Of a DNA stretch of 56,119 nucleotides, positions 33,408-43,083 are shown piece after piece. This DNA comes from Pirellula sp. (lineage in GTDB: Bacteria; Planctomycetota; Planctomycetia; Pirellulales; Pirellulaceae), in the NCBI GenBank assembly GCA_021300155.1, contig JAJTID010000061.1, positions 1-56,119 of the forward strand, given 5' to 3'. Every line of letters begins with the position of its first letter. The stretch's first letter is position 1. Under the pieces are notes generated by a model. It worked only from the letters and a program-made list of their open reading frames with translations. It was not told the origin of the DNA and made no database searches. A program made the position numbers and the translations under genes.

Positions 33408-33914
33408 TTATAGCACCAAACCGACCACAGCGATTTCAACGGTGAGTGGACCATGCGGTGAAGAGAACTGGAGCATTTCGACATGAGCGCCTGGCTCGAA
33501 GGAAACGCGGTGATCTTTCCCAGTTACCACGGTTGGTAGACCAACTGAAATACCGGAAATGCCCATCTTGTCCTTGCTTGCGCCTCCGATCATATTCGCA
33601 AGTTCGCCGACGGTATCAATAACATCGGAATTGATCGAATCGGGGCGTTCACCGATGAAGGAACCTGCCGCGCTGATTGCGACTTCTTGATCGACACTGA
33701 TCACTACGGACCCGCGAATGGCGCCGGACAATCCGACAATACCGCTGCAGTCGTGGCGTGACGCTGAAGAGTCATTTGTTAATACCCCGATAAGATCAAC
33801 TTGCCAGCCGAGCATCATCGAGAAAACATCTTTGGTCATTTTAACAAAAGGAGCAATGAACTTCTTTTGAGAGTCTGAAAGCTCCGTCCGTTTTTCTTGT
33901 GTGCTAGTGCTCAT
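33408..33914 (-). CDS. cheX: CheX-type CheY-phosphate phosphatase
   Basis: Dephosphorylates CheY-P to end the chemotaxis signal. The 168-residue protein has the CheC/CheX/FliY fold with one active-site motif: ELANMIGG gives the pair E104 and N107, the E-x2-N signature that places the attacking water. A first motif like that of CheC is absent, which agrees with CheX rather than CheC. The N-terminal helix (QKKFIAPFVKMTKDVFSMMLG) is typical. The gene is 61 nt downstream of cheY on the same strand; the enzyme and its substrate are thus made together. cheD and cheC are not in the window. A strong terminator follows. Confidence 0.93.
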   Translation of the reverse strand: MSTSTQEKRTELSDSQKKFIAPFVKMTKDVFSMMLGWQVDLIGVLTNDSSASRHDCSGIVGLSGAIRGSVVISVDQEVAISAAGSFIGERPDSINSDVIDTVGELANMIGGASKDKMGISGISVGLPTVVTGKDHRVSFEPGAHVEMLQFSSPHGPLTVEIAVVGLVL

Positions 33915-33975
33915 ATTTGGCCCTTTAAACTAGAGTGTTAGTTGTGATTGGTGGCTATGAATGAAGTGGACAGAG

Positions 33976-34335
33976 TTATGCAGCAACAAATTTGTCCAGC
34001 TTCGCTCGAAGATCATCTGCTTCAAATGGCTTGGTCAGGTAGTCGCTCACTCCAGCCTGAATCGCCGCAATAACTTGGCTCTTCTGGGCTTCTGTCGTCA
34101 CCATAATGATTGGAACGGTAGATCCCAAAGCGCGGATCTCCGTAACGACGTCGAGACCTGATTTATTAGGCATGTTCCAATCTGTGAGAATCAAATCGAC
34201 TGGTTCTGCCTTGTATGCGTCAATGGCTTCTTGTCCATCTGCAGCCTCAACAATATCGGAAACTCCGACCGCATTGAGCGATCGAATAATGATCTTTCGC
34301 ATGATGCCTGAATCGTCCGCCACTAAAACTTTCAT
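33976..34335 (-). CDS. cheY: Chemotaxis response regulator CheY
   Basis: A 119-residue single receiver: D7-D8 acidic pocket, phosphoacceptor D52 in LILTDWNMPNKSGLD, switch threonine in IMVTTEAQ, and K in LTKPFEADDL. This is the diffusible output of CheA that acts on the flagellar motor. The gene heads the leftward cheY-cheX unit, divergent from cheA, and shares a 400-nt control region with it. In place and sequence it is the CheY of this cluster, in contrast to the orphan receiver at 5924. Confidence 0.95.
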   Translation of the reverse strand: MKVLVADDSGIMRKIIIRSLNAVGVSDIVEAADGQEAIDAYKAEPVDLILTDWNMPNKSGLDVVTEIRALGSTVPIIMVTTEAQKSQVIAAIQAGVSDYLTKPFEADDLRAKLDKFVAA

Positions 34336-34741
34336 GATCTCATCCCTCTAAGTTTCTATTTGTCTTGATAGGTAATCAGGGAATAGGAAACATTCCCAAA
34401 TTTCACCGAACAACAAGACTGTTGGTCACCACAGTGGTTTGTCAAACAGACTAGATAGACATTTCAGATTTATGGCAGTACTTGCGGTTGACGTTAAAAC
34501 CGTAACAAACTCCCTGGGGCAATTCATCCCTACAAACGGCTTGGCAAATTGAATGGATTAGAGAAAAAAAAGGATTCCGATGACCTGCCACCCAGCAAGA
34601 GCTATTCTTCGAGAGCTGACCTCTCTGATGCTAATCGTGCATAGCAGAGACGTTGCACTTTCGAGTGCTGAGGCCCGCAGCATGGATGCCAACAGCGAAC
34701 TACAGTTTTTGTTTCTCCGCTTTTGCCTTACGGATAAAGAC
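34336..34741. promoter_or_regulatory. Divergent cheY/cheA control region with inverted repeat
   Basis: About 400 nt. GGGAAT (34379-34384) and ATTCCC (34392-34397) form a 6-bp inverted repeat with a 7-nt spacer, 44 nt upstream of cheY, a candidate operator. At 34568-34574 AAAAGGA stands in front of an ATG at 34580 that is in frame with cheA; it may mark a longer cheA start or a leader peptide (see findings). No sigma-28 or sigma-54 promoter was recognised with confidence. Confidence 0.45.
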
Positions 34742-37525
34742 ATGTTTCAGGACGATGAATTGGTACAGGAATTTGTTGTGGAAAGCGCCGCGCACTTGGC
34801 GCAAGTGGAAGGTCAGTTGCTCGAGATCGAGTCGGCTGGCGAAAACTACGACATCGAAATTGTGAATACGGTGTTCCGCGCCGTGCACTCAGTAAAGGGT
34901 GCGGCTGGATTTCTGAGCTTGACGGTGATCAATTCGCTCGCCCATAGCTTGGAAAATGTTTTGAACATGATCCGCAATCGAGAATTGTCGGTGACCAAGT
35001 CGATCGTGAATACGCTCTTACGATCTGCTGACCAACTGCGAATTCTCGTAGACAACGTGGAAAGCAGCAACGAAGTCGATGTCTCGGAGCTCGTTTCCCA
35101 ATTGGATGCAATCTACTCGGGACAGCCAGAGCAGCCAGAGCAGCCAGAGCAGGCTGCGTACGAAGAGAAATTAGAAACTCAATTAGATCACGCTCTGGAA
35201 CAAGCAGAACAAAACGTGGCCGCGATGGAAAGCGAAGTGCCGCCATATTCGTTCGGTGATGAGATGCAATCTTCACCGATGCAGTCGTCGGGTGATGTGC
35301 ACGAGCAGTTTGGTCAGGAATCGACTTCCGATTCGCCGGAGGTAGCTGAATCTGTGGTTCCTCATCCGACAGCCCCTACCCCCAAAATCAATCCAGTAAA
35401 AATCATGGAAAAAACGCCTGCTAAGAATGCGGAAAGTACTCATGTGAGCGGCAAGAACAAGGCAACGGATTCGATTGTTCGCGTCAATGTTGCCATCCTC
35501 GACCGACTAATGAATCTAGCGGGTGAACTCGTCCTAAGTCGAAACCAGCTCATTTTGGCCGTTTCGAATGGTACGCGCGAAGGACTGGAAGCAATCGCAT
35601 CGCGCGTCGATCAAGTTACGAGTGAACTGCAAGAGACGATCATGCAAACTCGCATGCAGCAGATCGGGACCGTATTCGGTCGCTTCCCTCGCGTTGTCCG
35701 TGACTTGAGCAACAAACTTGGCAAAGAATGTGTTCTCGATATCGAAGGAGACGAAGTCGAGGTTGATAAGACCATTGTGGAAGCCATGGGTGACCCCTTA
35801 ACCCACTTGGTTCGTAACAGCGTTGATCACGGAATCGAATCACCAGAAAAACGCAAGGCAGCCGGAAAGTCCGCCGTCGGACGCGTTCGACTCCGAGCCT
35901 TCCATCAAGCGGGCAAGGTCTGTATTCGAATTGAAGATGATGGTGCTGGGATGGACCCGATACGCCTCAAGACAAAGGCTTTGGAGAAAGGGATCATTAC
36001 GGTAGACCAAGCCGGCACTATGTCCGACAACGAAGCCTTGCGATTGATCTTCGCACCCGGTTTCTCAACCGCTGCCCAAGTTACCGATGTTTCGGGGCGA
36101 GGTGTGGGGATGGATGTTGTCAAAACCAATATCGAGCAACTGGGTGGCACCGTCGATTTGGAAAGCAACCTAGGTCGAGGGTCCGCAGTGCACATTACCC
36201 TGCCACTGACGCTGGCCATCGTTCCTTCGATGATCGTGGGGTGCTCCGGCGAACGTTATGCCGTTCCTCAAGCCAATATCGTCGAACTCGTCCGAGTGCC
36301 CGAAGCCGAAATGAGTTCGAAGATTGGAACCGTTCACGGCGCAGAAGTTTTGCGTCTGCGTGGCCAACTGCTACCGCTGGTTCGACTGGATAAGGCTCTA
36401 ATGCTGCGAGAAGAATCTGACGCAGGTGATCGCCCAAAAAGTGCGAATATTCTCGTGCTCGAAACGGGGCAAATGCGTTATGGATTGGTTGTCGATTCGT
36501 TGTACGACAATGAAGAGATCGTTGTGAAACCGCTGGGCAAGCATGTTCGAGATCTCGGATACCTTGCAGGTGCAACGATTCTAGGGGATGGGTACGTCGC
36601 ATTGATCCTTGACATCGTGGGATTGGCGATGCACAGCAATCTTCGAAATATCGATCTGGTGGAAAGTGACGATCACGCAGAGTTTCGCAATGGCGATGAG
36701 GTCCATCGGTTGTTGTTGTTCACCAATCACAGTTGCGAACAGTTCGCTATTCCGATGGCCATGGTCGCGAGAATCGAACGAATCAAATCCTCAGATATTC
36801 GGTTCATCGGATGTCAGAATATCCTCATCTATCGCGGACAATCGTTACCAATTATCCGACTAGAACAGAGTATTGCCGCACTTCCACCGGATTATGAACC
36901 AGAGAACTTGTTTGTGATCGTCTTCCGAGTCGGAGATCGGGAGATTGGCCTCGTGGCGCCAGCGCTCAAAGATATCCGCGACGTGCAGATGGTGATTGAT
37001 GCGAAGACACTGAGGGAGCCAGGCGTACTCGGAGCAGTCATCGTAGACAACGCAACCACGCGCATCCTGGATTTGATGGAATTGGTGCGCCTAAAGTATG
37101 CGGACTGGTTCGTGGAGGAAAACCCCGTATATTCCGAAAAAGTTGTAGAAACGCCAACAGTTCTGTTGGCTGAAGATTCCGACTTCTTCAGGAACCATGT
37201 TACGAGAACTTTGGAATCAGAAGGATTTAAGGTGATCGGGGCTGTCGATGGACGAGATGCGTGGGACCATCTTCAAGCGATCTTCGATGAAATCGATGTC
37301 ATTGTCACCGATATCGAAATGCCTCGAATGAACGGCTTGGAGTTCGCGAAAGCTGTCCGATCTAGAGAGAATACTGCGGGTCTTCCCATCATCGCCCTGA
37401 CGAGTTTGGCAGGCGATGAGGATAAGGAGCGTGGGGCTTTGGCGGGAATCAATGAATATCAGATCAAGATGGATCCAGTACGACTGGTGGACGCTGTCCG
37501 CAGGCTTGCTGGAACGACGGTCTAA
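34742..37525 (+). CDS. cheA: Hybrid chemotaxis histidine kinase CheA with receiver
   Basis: From the ATG at 34742 the protein has 927 residues: HPt domain with H49 (FRAVHSVKGAAGF), a Pro/Gln/Glu-rich linker including PEQPEQPEQ, P3 dimerisation helices (LDRLMNLAGELVLSRNQL), HATPase (THLVRNSVDHGIESPEKR, DDGAGMD, FAPGFST, GRGVGMDVVK), then two CheW-like domains (VPSMIVGCSGERYAVPQANI, LLLFTNHSCEQFAIPMAMVA) and a C-terminal receiver with phosphoacceptor D857 (VIVTDIEMPRMNG). The canonical CheA has one CheW-like domain and no receiver, so this is a hybrid type; the receiver may act as phosphate sink. It autophosphorylates under MCP control and feeds CheY and CheB. I set the start by homology (DDELVQEFVVES); an ATG at 34580 has a better Shine-Dalgarno but adds 54 unrelated residues. 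Confidence 0.93.
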   Translation: MFQDDELVQEFVVESAAHLAQVEGQLLEIESAGENYDIEIVNTVFRAVHSVKGAAGFLSLTVINSLAHSLENVLNMIRNRELSVTKSIVNTLLRSADQLRILVDNVESSNEVDVSELVSQLDAIYSGQPEQPEQPEQAAYEEKLETQLDHALEQAEQNVAAMESEVPPYSFGDEMQSSPMQSSGDVHEQFGQESTSDSPEVAESVVPHPTAPTPKINPVKIMEKTPAKNAESTHVSGKNKATDSIVRVNVAILDRLMNLAGELVLSRNQLILAVSNGTREGLEAIASRVDQVTSELQETIMQTRMQQIGTVFGRFPRVVRDLSNKLGKECVLDIEGDEVEVDKTIVEAMGDPLTHLVRNSVDHGIESPEKRKAAGKSAVGRVRLRAFHQAGKVCIRIEDDGAGMDPIRLKTKALEKGIITVDQAGTMSDNEALRLIFAPGFSTAAQVTDVSGRGVGMDVVKTNIEQLGGTVDLESNLGRGSAVHITLPLTLAIVPSMIVGCSGERYAVPQANIVELVRVPEAEMSSKIGTVHGAEVLRLRGQLLPLVRLDKALMLREESDAGDRPKSANILVLETGQMRYGLVVDSLYDNEEIVVKPLGKHVRDLGYLAGATILGDGYVALILDIVGLAMHSNLRNIDLVESDDHAEFRNGDEVHRLLLFTNHSCEQFAIPMAMVARIERIKSSDIRFIGCQNILIYRGQSLPIIRLEQSIAALPPDYEPENLFVIVFRVGDREIGLVAPALKDIRDVQMVIDAKTLREPGVLGAVIVDNATTRILDLMELVRLKYADWFVEENPVYSEKVVETPTVLLAEDSDFFRNHVTRTLESEGFKVIGAVDGRDAWDHLQAIFDEIDVIVTDIEMPRMNGLEFAKAVRSRENTAGLPIIALTSLAGDEDKERGALAGINEYQIKMDPVRLVDAVRRLAGTTV
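35123..35149 (+). repeat. Three 9-bp tandem repeats in cheA
   Basis: CAGCCAGAG occurs three times in succession, encoding the PEQPEQPEQ stretch in the linker after the HPt domain. Multiples of 9 bp keep the frame, so copy number could vary without inactivating the gene. Confidence 0.85.
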
Positions 37526-37561
37526 ACGAGTGTCGTATCCAATAAAGAGAAAGTAAAAATC

Positions 37562-38041
37562 ATGAATAGCAAACACCATTCAAATTCGCCTTCCAAAGTA
37601 GCTCAGTACGCGACATTCTATTGCGACAAGTCTCTTTTGGGTCTAGACATTAGTTACGTTCAAGAAATCAATCGAAGCTTTGACCTTACTCAAGTCCCCT
37701 TGAGTTCCAAGTGCGTTCGAGGTGTCATGAATCTTCGAGGTGAAGTTGTGACCATGCTTGATCTACGCACGTTGATGGGCCTGCCCGCAGGAAAAAGCGG
37801 TCCTCGCAATCGAAATCTGATTCTAAAATGCGACGGCGACATCTTCGGTCTTTCGGTCGACGGTGTTGCTGACATCTTGACAATCGATTCTTCAGCCATC
37901 ACTCAGCCCCCATCGAACCTTTCGATTGCCGAGTCTCGTCTGATTCGTGGCGTTTACCAAGCAGACAAGTCGTTAGTGATGCTCGTCGAACCTAGGGAGG
38001 TTTTGTCCGCTTCCCTAAACTTGATGCGCAACGCAGCCTAA
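37562..38041 (+). CDS. cheW: Chemotaxis coupling protein CheW
   Basis: A 159-residue scaffold linking MCP tips to CheA. The CheW/SH3-like fold is recognised by [42 protein letters not shown], which holds the NLRG motif and the receptor-contact region, and by [11 protein letters not shown]. The 12 N-terminal residues before [16 protein letters not shown] are disordered. It starts 36 nt after cheA and is followed 56 nt later by the receptor gene, so the three form a signalling-unit operon. Confidence 0.95.
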   Translation: MNSKHHSNSPSKVAQYATFYCDKSLLGLDISYVQEINRSFDLTQVPLSSKCVRGVMNLRGEVVTMLDLRTLMGLPAGKSGPRNRNLILKCDGDIFGLSVDGVADILTIDSSAITQPPSNLSIAESRLIRGVYQADKSLVMLVEPREVLSASLNLMRNAA

Positions 38042-38097
38042 ACCTCGTACCTTATCTCCAGATCCGATTCCTTCAAAACTTCTCACTTAATCTAACC

Positions 38098-40482
38098 ATG
38101 AAAATTCGAACCAAACTATTTGTTTCTATTTTGGCATGTGGCCTTGTACCAATGGGAGTACTCGGCGCAATCAATTACTTCAATGCGCAGACTGCGTTTC
38201 GTGACATCACACAGGAATCCGTCCATGGAATGACGGAATTGGCCAATTCGAAATTGACGGCTGTCGCCGAAGTGAAAAAGGCGCAGATTAAAGACTATTT
38301 TGAGAATGCTTCTCGGCAAATCACATCAATTGCACGCAGCAATCAATCAGCCTTGGCAGTCAAAACCTTCTCTCAAGGATTCAAGAGCTTCACGAGCGAT
38401 CGCAAACTCATCAATGAGAACGAGATTGTCGATCTTCCACAGGTGAAGCAATATTATCAAACCATATTCTCGGCGGAGTACATCAAGAATAATCCTGGGA
38501 AGTCGTCAGAATCCGACATCCGTGTCTCGCAATTGTCTCCAGCCGGTTTAGCTCTGCAAAATGCATACATTGTTCAGAACGCAAATCCCTTGGGAAATAA
38601 ACAACAACTGGTCGAATCTCCATACAAATCCAAGTACGATGCTGCCCACAAGGCAAACCATCCATTCTTTAAGTATGTTTTGGAACAATACGGCTACTAC
38701 GATATCTTCTTGATTGACTCGGAAACGGGTGACATCGTTTACTCGGTGTTCAAAGAAGTTGATTTCGCAACGAATCTCAACGACGGTCCATACGCGAGAA
38801 CGGCGCTCGGCGATGCTTTCCGCAAAGCGAATAACCTAAGCGCCACAGACGCTCCTGCCCTGGTGGACTTTGCTCGATACTACCCTTCGTACGAGTCGCC
38901 TGCTAGCTTTATCGCAGCACCCGTTTTTGATGGAGATAAGAGAATCGGAGTCGTGGCAATTCAAATGCCAATCGACAAAGTGAACAGCGTCATGAACGTT
39001 GGGTCGTACCTGGGTGAAAATGGCGAAGCTTACCTTGTCGCAAAAGACCTCTTACCACGTTCGGACAGCAAACTCGATGCAGCAAATCGCACAATTGTGC
39101 AAGCGTTCCGAGATCCATCCAAAGGCCAAATCAAGACTGAGGCAGTCGAAAAAGCATTGCGCGGTGAAACAGGTTTGTTAAAAACGACTAACTACCTAGG
39201 ACAAGAAACACTTACTGGATTTAGCCCACTCAATGTTCTTGGATTGGAATGGGCCATCATCACAGACGAACCTGTATCGACGGCTTTGGCTTCTGCGGAA
39301 GAAATCGCTGCGGATTCGAGTACAGCACAGTCCTCTTTGCTCTTCTGGTTCATAGGGCTCTCCGTCGGATCGGTTGCCGCAATTCTACCATTCTCCCTTT
39401 TGATGGTTCGGAATCTGATGACGCCGATTCGTGCGACGATCAATACCCTCCGCGATATCGCGGAAGGCGAAGGGGACTTGACAAGGCGGTTGGACGCATC
39501 GCGTGCAGACGAGTTGGGCGAGTTGTCGAAATGGTTCAATGCCTTTGCACAAAGAATCCACGATGTCGTTTGCACTGTTTCGGACAACTCGACGTCGCTC
39601 AGTGCTAGTTCGACGCAATTGTCTCAAACTGCAGAATCCTTGTCGGCGGGGGTTTCGTCCAGTAAACAACAATCTGCGAGCGTTAGCGCCGCAGCGGAAC
39701 AAATGTCTGTAAACATGCGTCAGGTTGCCGACAGCACCGACGGCATGAGTCAAACCATCCGAGCCGTCGCTGCGAGCGTAGGAGAAATGAATCAAACGAT
39801 TCGTGAAATCGCCCGCAATGCAGAGAAGAGTGCGACCGTCGCTGGCCAAGCGGCAACACTCGTCGAAGTAAGCAATGAAAAGATCTCCACACTCGGAAAT
39901 TCCGCGAATGAAATCGGACGAGTCATTGAGGTGATCCAAGATATTGCAGAGCAGACCAATCTACTGGCTCTCAACGCGACGATCGAAGCCGCACGGGCAG
40001 GTGAAGCAGGGAAAGGTTTCGCCGTGGTAGCAACCGAGGTGAAAGAGCTTGCTAAACAAACTGCTGCTGCAACCGATGATATTCGATCTAGAATCGAGGC
40101 CATCCAAGCATCGACATCGGATGCTGTGGAATCGATACGAGAAATCAGCGAAGTGATCAATAACGTCAACGAAGTTTCTAGGACGATAGCTTCCGCCGTC
40201 GAAGAGCAAAGCATCACGACACGGCAAATTTCGGATAACGTCTCGACCACGGCGAATGCGGCAGAAACCGTTGCACGCGGTGTTTCGGAAACAGCTCTCG
40301 CTAGCCGTGAAATCACAGAAAACATTACCAAAGTGGACGGAGTGCTTCTGCAAACAGCACAGGGAGCAGATGAATCTCGAAATGCTGGAATTCGTCTAAG
40401 CGAGCTGGCCAGCGAAATGACAGAAATGATCGGCAAGTTCCGAACCGATCGAACCAAGTCTTCTAACTTGGTTCGACGATAG
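38098..40482 (+). CDS. Methyl-accepting chemotaxis protein with periplasmic sensor
   Basis: A 794-residue transmembrane receptor. TM1 is residues about 7-27 ([19 protein letters not shown]); residues 30-410 form a large extracytoplasmic sensor, Cache-like in layout ([49 protein letters not shown]) with a second PAS-like lobe ([21 protein letters not shown]); TM2 is about 414-438 ([21 protein letters not shown]). A HAMP domain ([20 protein letters not shown]) and the MA signalling coil follow, with the hairpin tip [20 protein letters not shown] near 618-640. No C-terminal CheR-docking pentapeptide is present. The ligand is unknown. It is the only MCP in the window and is located between cheW and cheB. 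A terminator follows. Confidence 0.95.
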   Translation: MKIRTKLFVSILACGLVPMGVLGAINYFNAQTAFRDITQESVHGMTELANSKLTAVAEVKKAQIKDYFENASRQITSIARSNQSALAVKTFSQGFKSFTSDRKLINENEIVDLPQVKQYYQTIFSAEYIKNNPGKSSESDIRVSQLSPAGLALQNAYIVQNANPLGNKQQLVESPYKSKYDAAHKANHPFFKYVLEQYGYYDIFLIDSETGDIVYSVFKEVDFATNLNDGPYARTALGDAFRKANNLSATDAPALVDFARYYPSYESPASFIAAPVFDGDKRIGVVAIQMPIDKVNSVMNVGSYLGENGEAYLVAKDLLPRSDSKLDAANRTIVQAFRDPSKGQIKTEAVEKALRGETGLLKTTNYLGQETLTGFSPLNVLGLEWAIITDEPVSTALASAEEIAADSSTAQSSLLFWFIGLSVGSVAAILPFSLLMVRNLMTPIRATINTLRDIAEGEGDLTRRLDASRADELGELSKWFNAFAQRIHDVVCTVSDNSTSLSASSTQLSQTAESLSAGVSSSKQQSASVSAAAEQMSVNMRQVADSTDGMSQTIRAVAASVGEMNQTIREIARNAEKSATVAGQAATLVEVSNEKISTLGNSANEIGRVIEVIQDIAEQTNLLALNATIEAARAGEAGKGFAVVATEVKELAKQTAAATDDIRSRIEAIQASTSDAVESIREISEVINNVNEVSRTIASAVEEQSITTRQISDNVSTTANAAETVARGVSETALASREITENITKVDGVLLQTAQGADESRNAGIRLSELASEMTEMIGKFRTDRTKSSNLVRR

Positions 40483-40518
40483 TTCGATCGGACGAAGACA
40501 TCACTTTGTTAAATTCCT

Positions 40519-40552
40519 AGGCCTATGTTCTATGGAGCATGGGCCTTTTTTA
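40519..40552 (+). terminator. Rho-independent terminator between mcp and cheB
   Basis: AGGCCTATG (40519-40527) pairs with CATGGGCCT (40538-40546; one T-G pair), loop of 10 nt, then TTTTTT. It stands 37 nt after the MCP stop and 48 nt before the cheB ATG. This splits the cluster into a signalling unit and an adaptation unit, or attenuates expression of cheB-cheR. Confidence 0.85.
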
Positions 40553-40599
40553 TTCCTTCATGCATTCAGCCCCCTGATACTCAACAACATTTTTGTCTT

Positions 40600-41706
40600 A
40601 TGTCCACAGTGGTCCCATCTTCCATTCGTGTCCTCGTTACTGACGACACGGCTCTCTACCGCCGAATGCTCAGCGATGTTCTGTCGAGCATTCCAGGCGT
40701 AGAGGTTGCGGGGACATCCTTTGATGGCGAGGATTGTTTGGTGCAACTGGAGAAGCTGCGCCCTGACTTCGTTACCCTTGACATCAACATGCCGCGCAGG
40801 GACGGCCTGTCAACTCTAGCAGAGATTCGCAAACGCGGAATAAAGACGCAAGTGGTGATGGTCAGTTCGCCCACCGCAGAAAGCGCGGAACAGACACTCT
40901 TGGCACTGCGAAGCGGTGCTCTCGATATGATTCTCAAGCCTGCCGGAAGCAGTATCCAAGAGAATCGTCGCAGCCTCGAAGAGCAATTGCTCAATCAAGT
41001 AGAAACAGTTCGAGGCCTTCTGCGAAACACCTTCCGCTCGAGTGCGACTCGAACTAGGCCTCCAACCCCTGTGCAGCCCCGAGGCAAACCGCAGGTGCCG
41101 TTACCTACCGTGAATCGAGTTGGTTCGTTTCAAAGTCTTTGCATTGGCGTTTCGACTGGCGGACCGGCTGCGCTTGGAAACATTATTCCCTTGCTACCAC
41201 TGGGGCTTCCTGTGCCGATCTTCATTGTCCAGCACATGCCACCTGTCTTTACCAAGAGTATGGCAAATCATTTGGCCTCGACCTCCAAAGTGCCTGTGGT
41301 CGAAGCAACTCATGGTGAAATTGCTAAACCAGGGCATGTCTATATCGCTCCCGGTGGCAAACAAATGAAGATGGCAAGAAAAGGGACTACGTTCGAAATC
41401 ATTATTAATGATGATCCGGCTTTGGGAGCATGCAAACCCAGCGTGGACTATATGCTGAATGCTGCTGCAGAAGTAACGGGCGGCAATACGCTGGCCATGA
41501 TACTGACCGGCATGGGCAGCGATGGTTTAGCGGGATGCAGAAGACTCAACGCATTGGGCGCGCATATATTGGCCCAATCCGGCGAAACATGTGTCGTTTA
41601 TGGTATGCCACGGCAGATCGTTGATAACGGACTTGCAAACGAGATCATTCCACTTCAGGGCATAGCATCGCGCCTAGTCGAGCTCCTCAAGGGAGGGATA
41701 AGATGA
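40600..41706 (+). CDS. cheB: Chemotaxis methylesterase/glutamine deamidase CheB
   Basis: Removes methyl groups from, and deamidates, MCP glutamates when activated by phosphorylation. 368 residues: N-terminal receiver with D15-D16 and phosphoacceptor D61 (FVTLDINMP), a Pro/Arg-rich linker (TRTRPPTPVQPRGKPQVPLP), and the methylesterase with catalytic triad S185 (GVSTGGPAAL), H212 (IVQHMPP) and D308 (LTGMGSDG). The ATG at 40600 gives the family start. The frame is open to 40525 but that part holds the terminator at 40519-40552. The stop overlaps the cheR start by ATGA, so the two are translationally coupled. Confidence 0.96.
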   Translation: MSTVVPSSIRVLVTDDTALYRRMLSDVLSSIPGVEVAGTSFDGEDCLVQLEKLRPDFVTLDINMPRRDGLSTLAEIRKRGIKTQVVMVSSPTAESAEQTLLALRSGALDMILKPAGSSIQENRRSLEEQLLNQVETVRGLLRNTFRSSATRTRPPTPVQPRGKPQVPLPTVNRVGSFQSLCIGVSTGGPAALGNIIPLLPLGLPVPIFIVQHMPPVFTKSMANHLASTSKVPVVEATHGEIAKPGHVYIAPGGKQMKMARKGTTFEIIINDDPALGACKPSVDYMLNAAAEVTGGNTLAMILTGMGSDGLAGCRRLNALGAHILAQSGETCVVYGMPRQIVDNGLANEIIPLQGIASRLVELLKGGIR

Positions 41707-42662
41707 GCCAAATTACCAGCCAATCGGTTACATTTATTTTCGACTATATCGAAGAACTCTGTGGTATCGCTCTAGACGATTCCAAGAGCTACTTGATTGA
41801 CGCTCGGTTATCAACGCTTGTAAAACAGTTTCAAGTCAAGTCGCCAGTCGAATTGGTTGAGAAAGCAAAAACGCCAATCGGCGATCCGATTCGACGAGCT
41901 CTTATCGAAGCTATGACGACGCGCGAGACATTTTTCTTTAGGGATAATAGCCCGTTTGATGCGTTGCAATTCAAAGCGTTACCAGAAACACTTGACGTCA
42001 AACTGAAGCAAAAGACTAACAAGCTGCGGATCTGGTCCGCCGCTGCGAGCACTGGCCAAGAAGCTTGTTCCATCGGCATGATCATCAGCGAAATGGTTCC
42101 CGATCTACAACGCTGGGATATTCAGGTTCTCGCAACAGATATTTCAGAAGATGCGCTGGCTAAAGCGCGTCGCGGAGTCTATACGAAGATGGAGGTCGAA
42201 AGAGGGCTTCCCCCTCAATACGTGCGCAAGTACATGTCTCCTCATCCTGATGGCTACAAAGTCAATGACTCGGTGATGAGACTGATTCGATTCCAACAAC
42301 TTAATCTGCTCGAACCTTTTCGATTTCCACACCAGTTCGACATTATCTTTTGCCGAAATGTCGCAATCTACTTCGAGAAGAAAGTCAAGATCGACTTGTT
42401 CCGAAGGATGTTGCCATTATTACCTCCAACGGGATATCTGTTTGTCGGTGTCTCGGAATCCCTCTTCGATTGCGGTCCTGAGTTCAAAGCCCAAGCGCAT
42501 TGCAAGGGAACCTACTACCAACCCAATCTATCAAAAATAACTTCGACCCAAATCGCGTCAATGGCGCAAGCTACTATGGCGCAAGCCATTGTTCCGCCTG
42601 TTGTTCCGACGCAACTTCCAAGCCAACTAAAGCAGCAGTCGGTCTTGGTAAAGGGGCGATGA
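41703..42662 (+). CDS. cheR: Chemotaxis receptor methyltransferase CheR
   Basis: SAM-dependent methylation of MCP glutamates, the counterpart of CheB. 319 residues: N-terminal helical domain (FIFDYIEELCGIALDDSKSY, RLSTLVKQF), the family mark TTRETFFFRDNSPFDAL, SAM-binding IWSAAASTGQEACSIGM, ATDISEDALAKARRGVYTKMEVERGLP, the FDIIFCRNVAIYF motif, and a beta-subdomain. A 45-residue C-terminal tail (STQIASMAQATMAQAIVPPV and following, Ala/Gln/Pro-rich) is not part of the usual enzyme. Start by ATGA overlap with cheB. The stop overlaps the following small secreted-protein gene. Confidence 0.95.
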   Translation: MSQITSQSVTFIFDYIEELCGIALDDSKSYLIDARLSTLVKQFQVKSPVELVEKAKTPIGDPIRRALIEAMTTRETFFFRDNSPFDALQFKALPETLDVKLKQKTNKLRIWSAAASTGQEACSIGMIISEMVPDLQRWDIQVLATDISEDALAKARRGVYTKMEVERGLPPQYVRKYMSPHPDGYKVNDSVMRLIRFQQLNLLEPFRFPHQFDIIFCRNVAIYFEKKVKIDLFRRMLPLLPPTGYLFVGVSESLFDCGPEFKAQAHCKGTYYQPNLSKITSTQIASMAQATMAQAIVPPVVPTQLPSQLKQQSVLVKGR

Positions 42663-42979
42663 TGAATAGTTTTTTTTCTCGCTTTTTGGGGACATCGTTG
42701 TTTGCACTGGTGACCACGATTTTCTTCTTCGGAGGCACTAGTGTAATAGTTGCAGACTCAGGTCGTGACGCTCTGTGGGGTATCCCCCAAGCCAACCATT
42801 ATCTCACGATTCGCCCACCATCGAACAAACTACACACCAAGAGCGGATCGCCTTCCTTTACCGTAACTCCGCAATCACCACGGCCGTATGCCTATGGTTG
42901 GTTTGGTCAGAATGCGTCCCCAAGTTTTTACCGAAATTTCGGCCATCAACAAAACTATACGCAGTGGACAGTACGATAG
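42662..42979 (+). CDS. Small exported protein with YGWFG...NYTQWT C-terminus
   Basis: A 105-residue exported protein. Signal-type N-terminus: MNSFFSRFLGTSLFALVTTI followed by FFFGGTSVIVADS, with a probable cut after VIVA. The remainder is Pro/Ser/Tyr-rich and ends PYAYGWFGQNASPSFYRNFG then QNYTQWTVR, an aromatic motif that I recall at the end of many small planctomycete proteins of unknown function. Two adjacent ATGs (42659 and 42662) overlap the cheR stop (ATGATGA); AAGGGG lies just upstream. It is thus coupled to cheBR, surprising for an exported protein. The frame extends upstream to 42500 inside cheR but that is a shadow. Confidence 0.75.
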   Translation: MNSFFSRFLGTSLFALVTTIFFFGGTSVIVADSGRDALWGIPQANHYLTIRPPSNKLHTKSGSPSFTVTPQSPRPYAYGWFGQNASPSFYRNFGHQQNYTQWTVR

Positions 42980-43083
42980 ACGCTGCGACAATTCCTAATT
43001 GCTGCTATCGGTATTGATAAGGTACCAGAACCATCTGCTTTCTGAATTTCAACGTTAGGAGTGAATTCGATGACGGCATTCGT

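Noticed and set aside
39792-40457. 221-codon minus-strand frame
   Set aside because: Antisense to the MCP signalling domain; Ser/Ala/Ile-rich composition results from the coding heptads on the other strand.
42500-42661. Upstream extension of the small exported protein into cheR
   Set aside because: It would bury the clear signal peptide that begins at 42662, and overlaps cheR out of frame.
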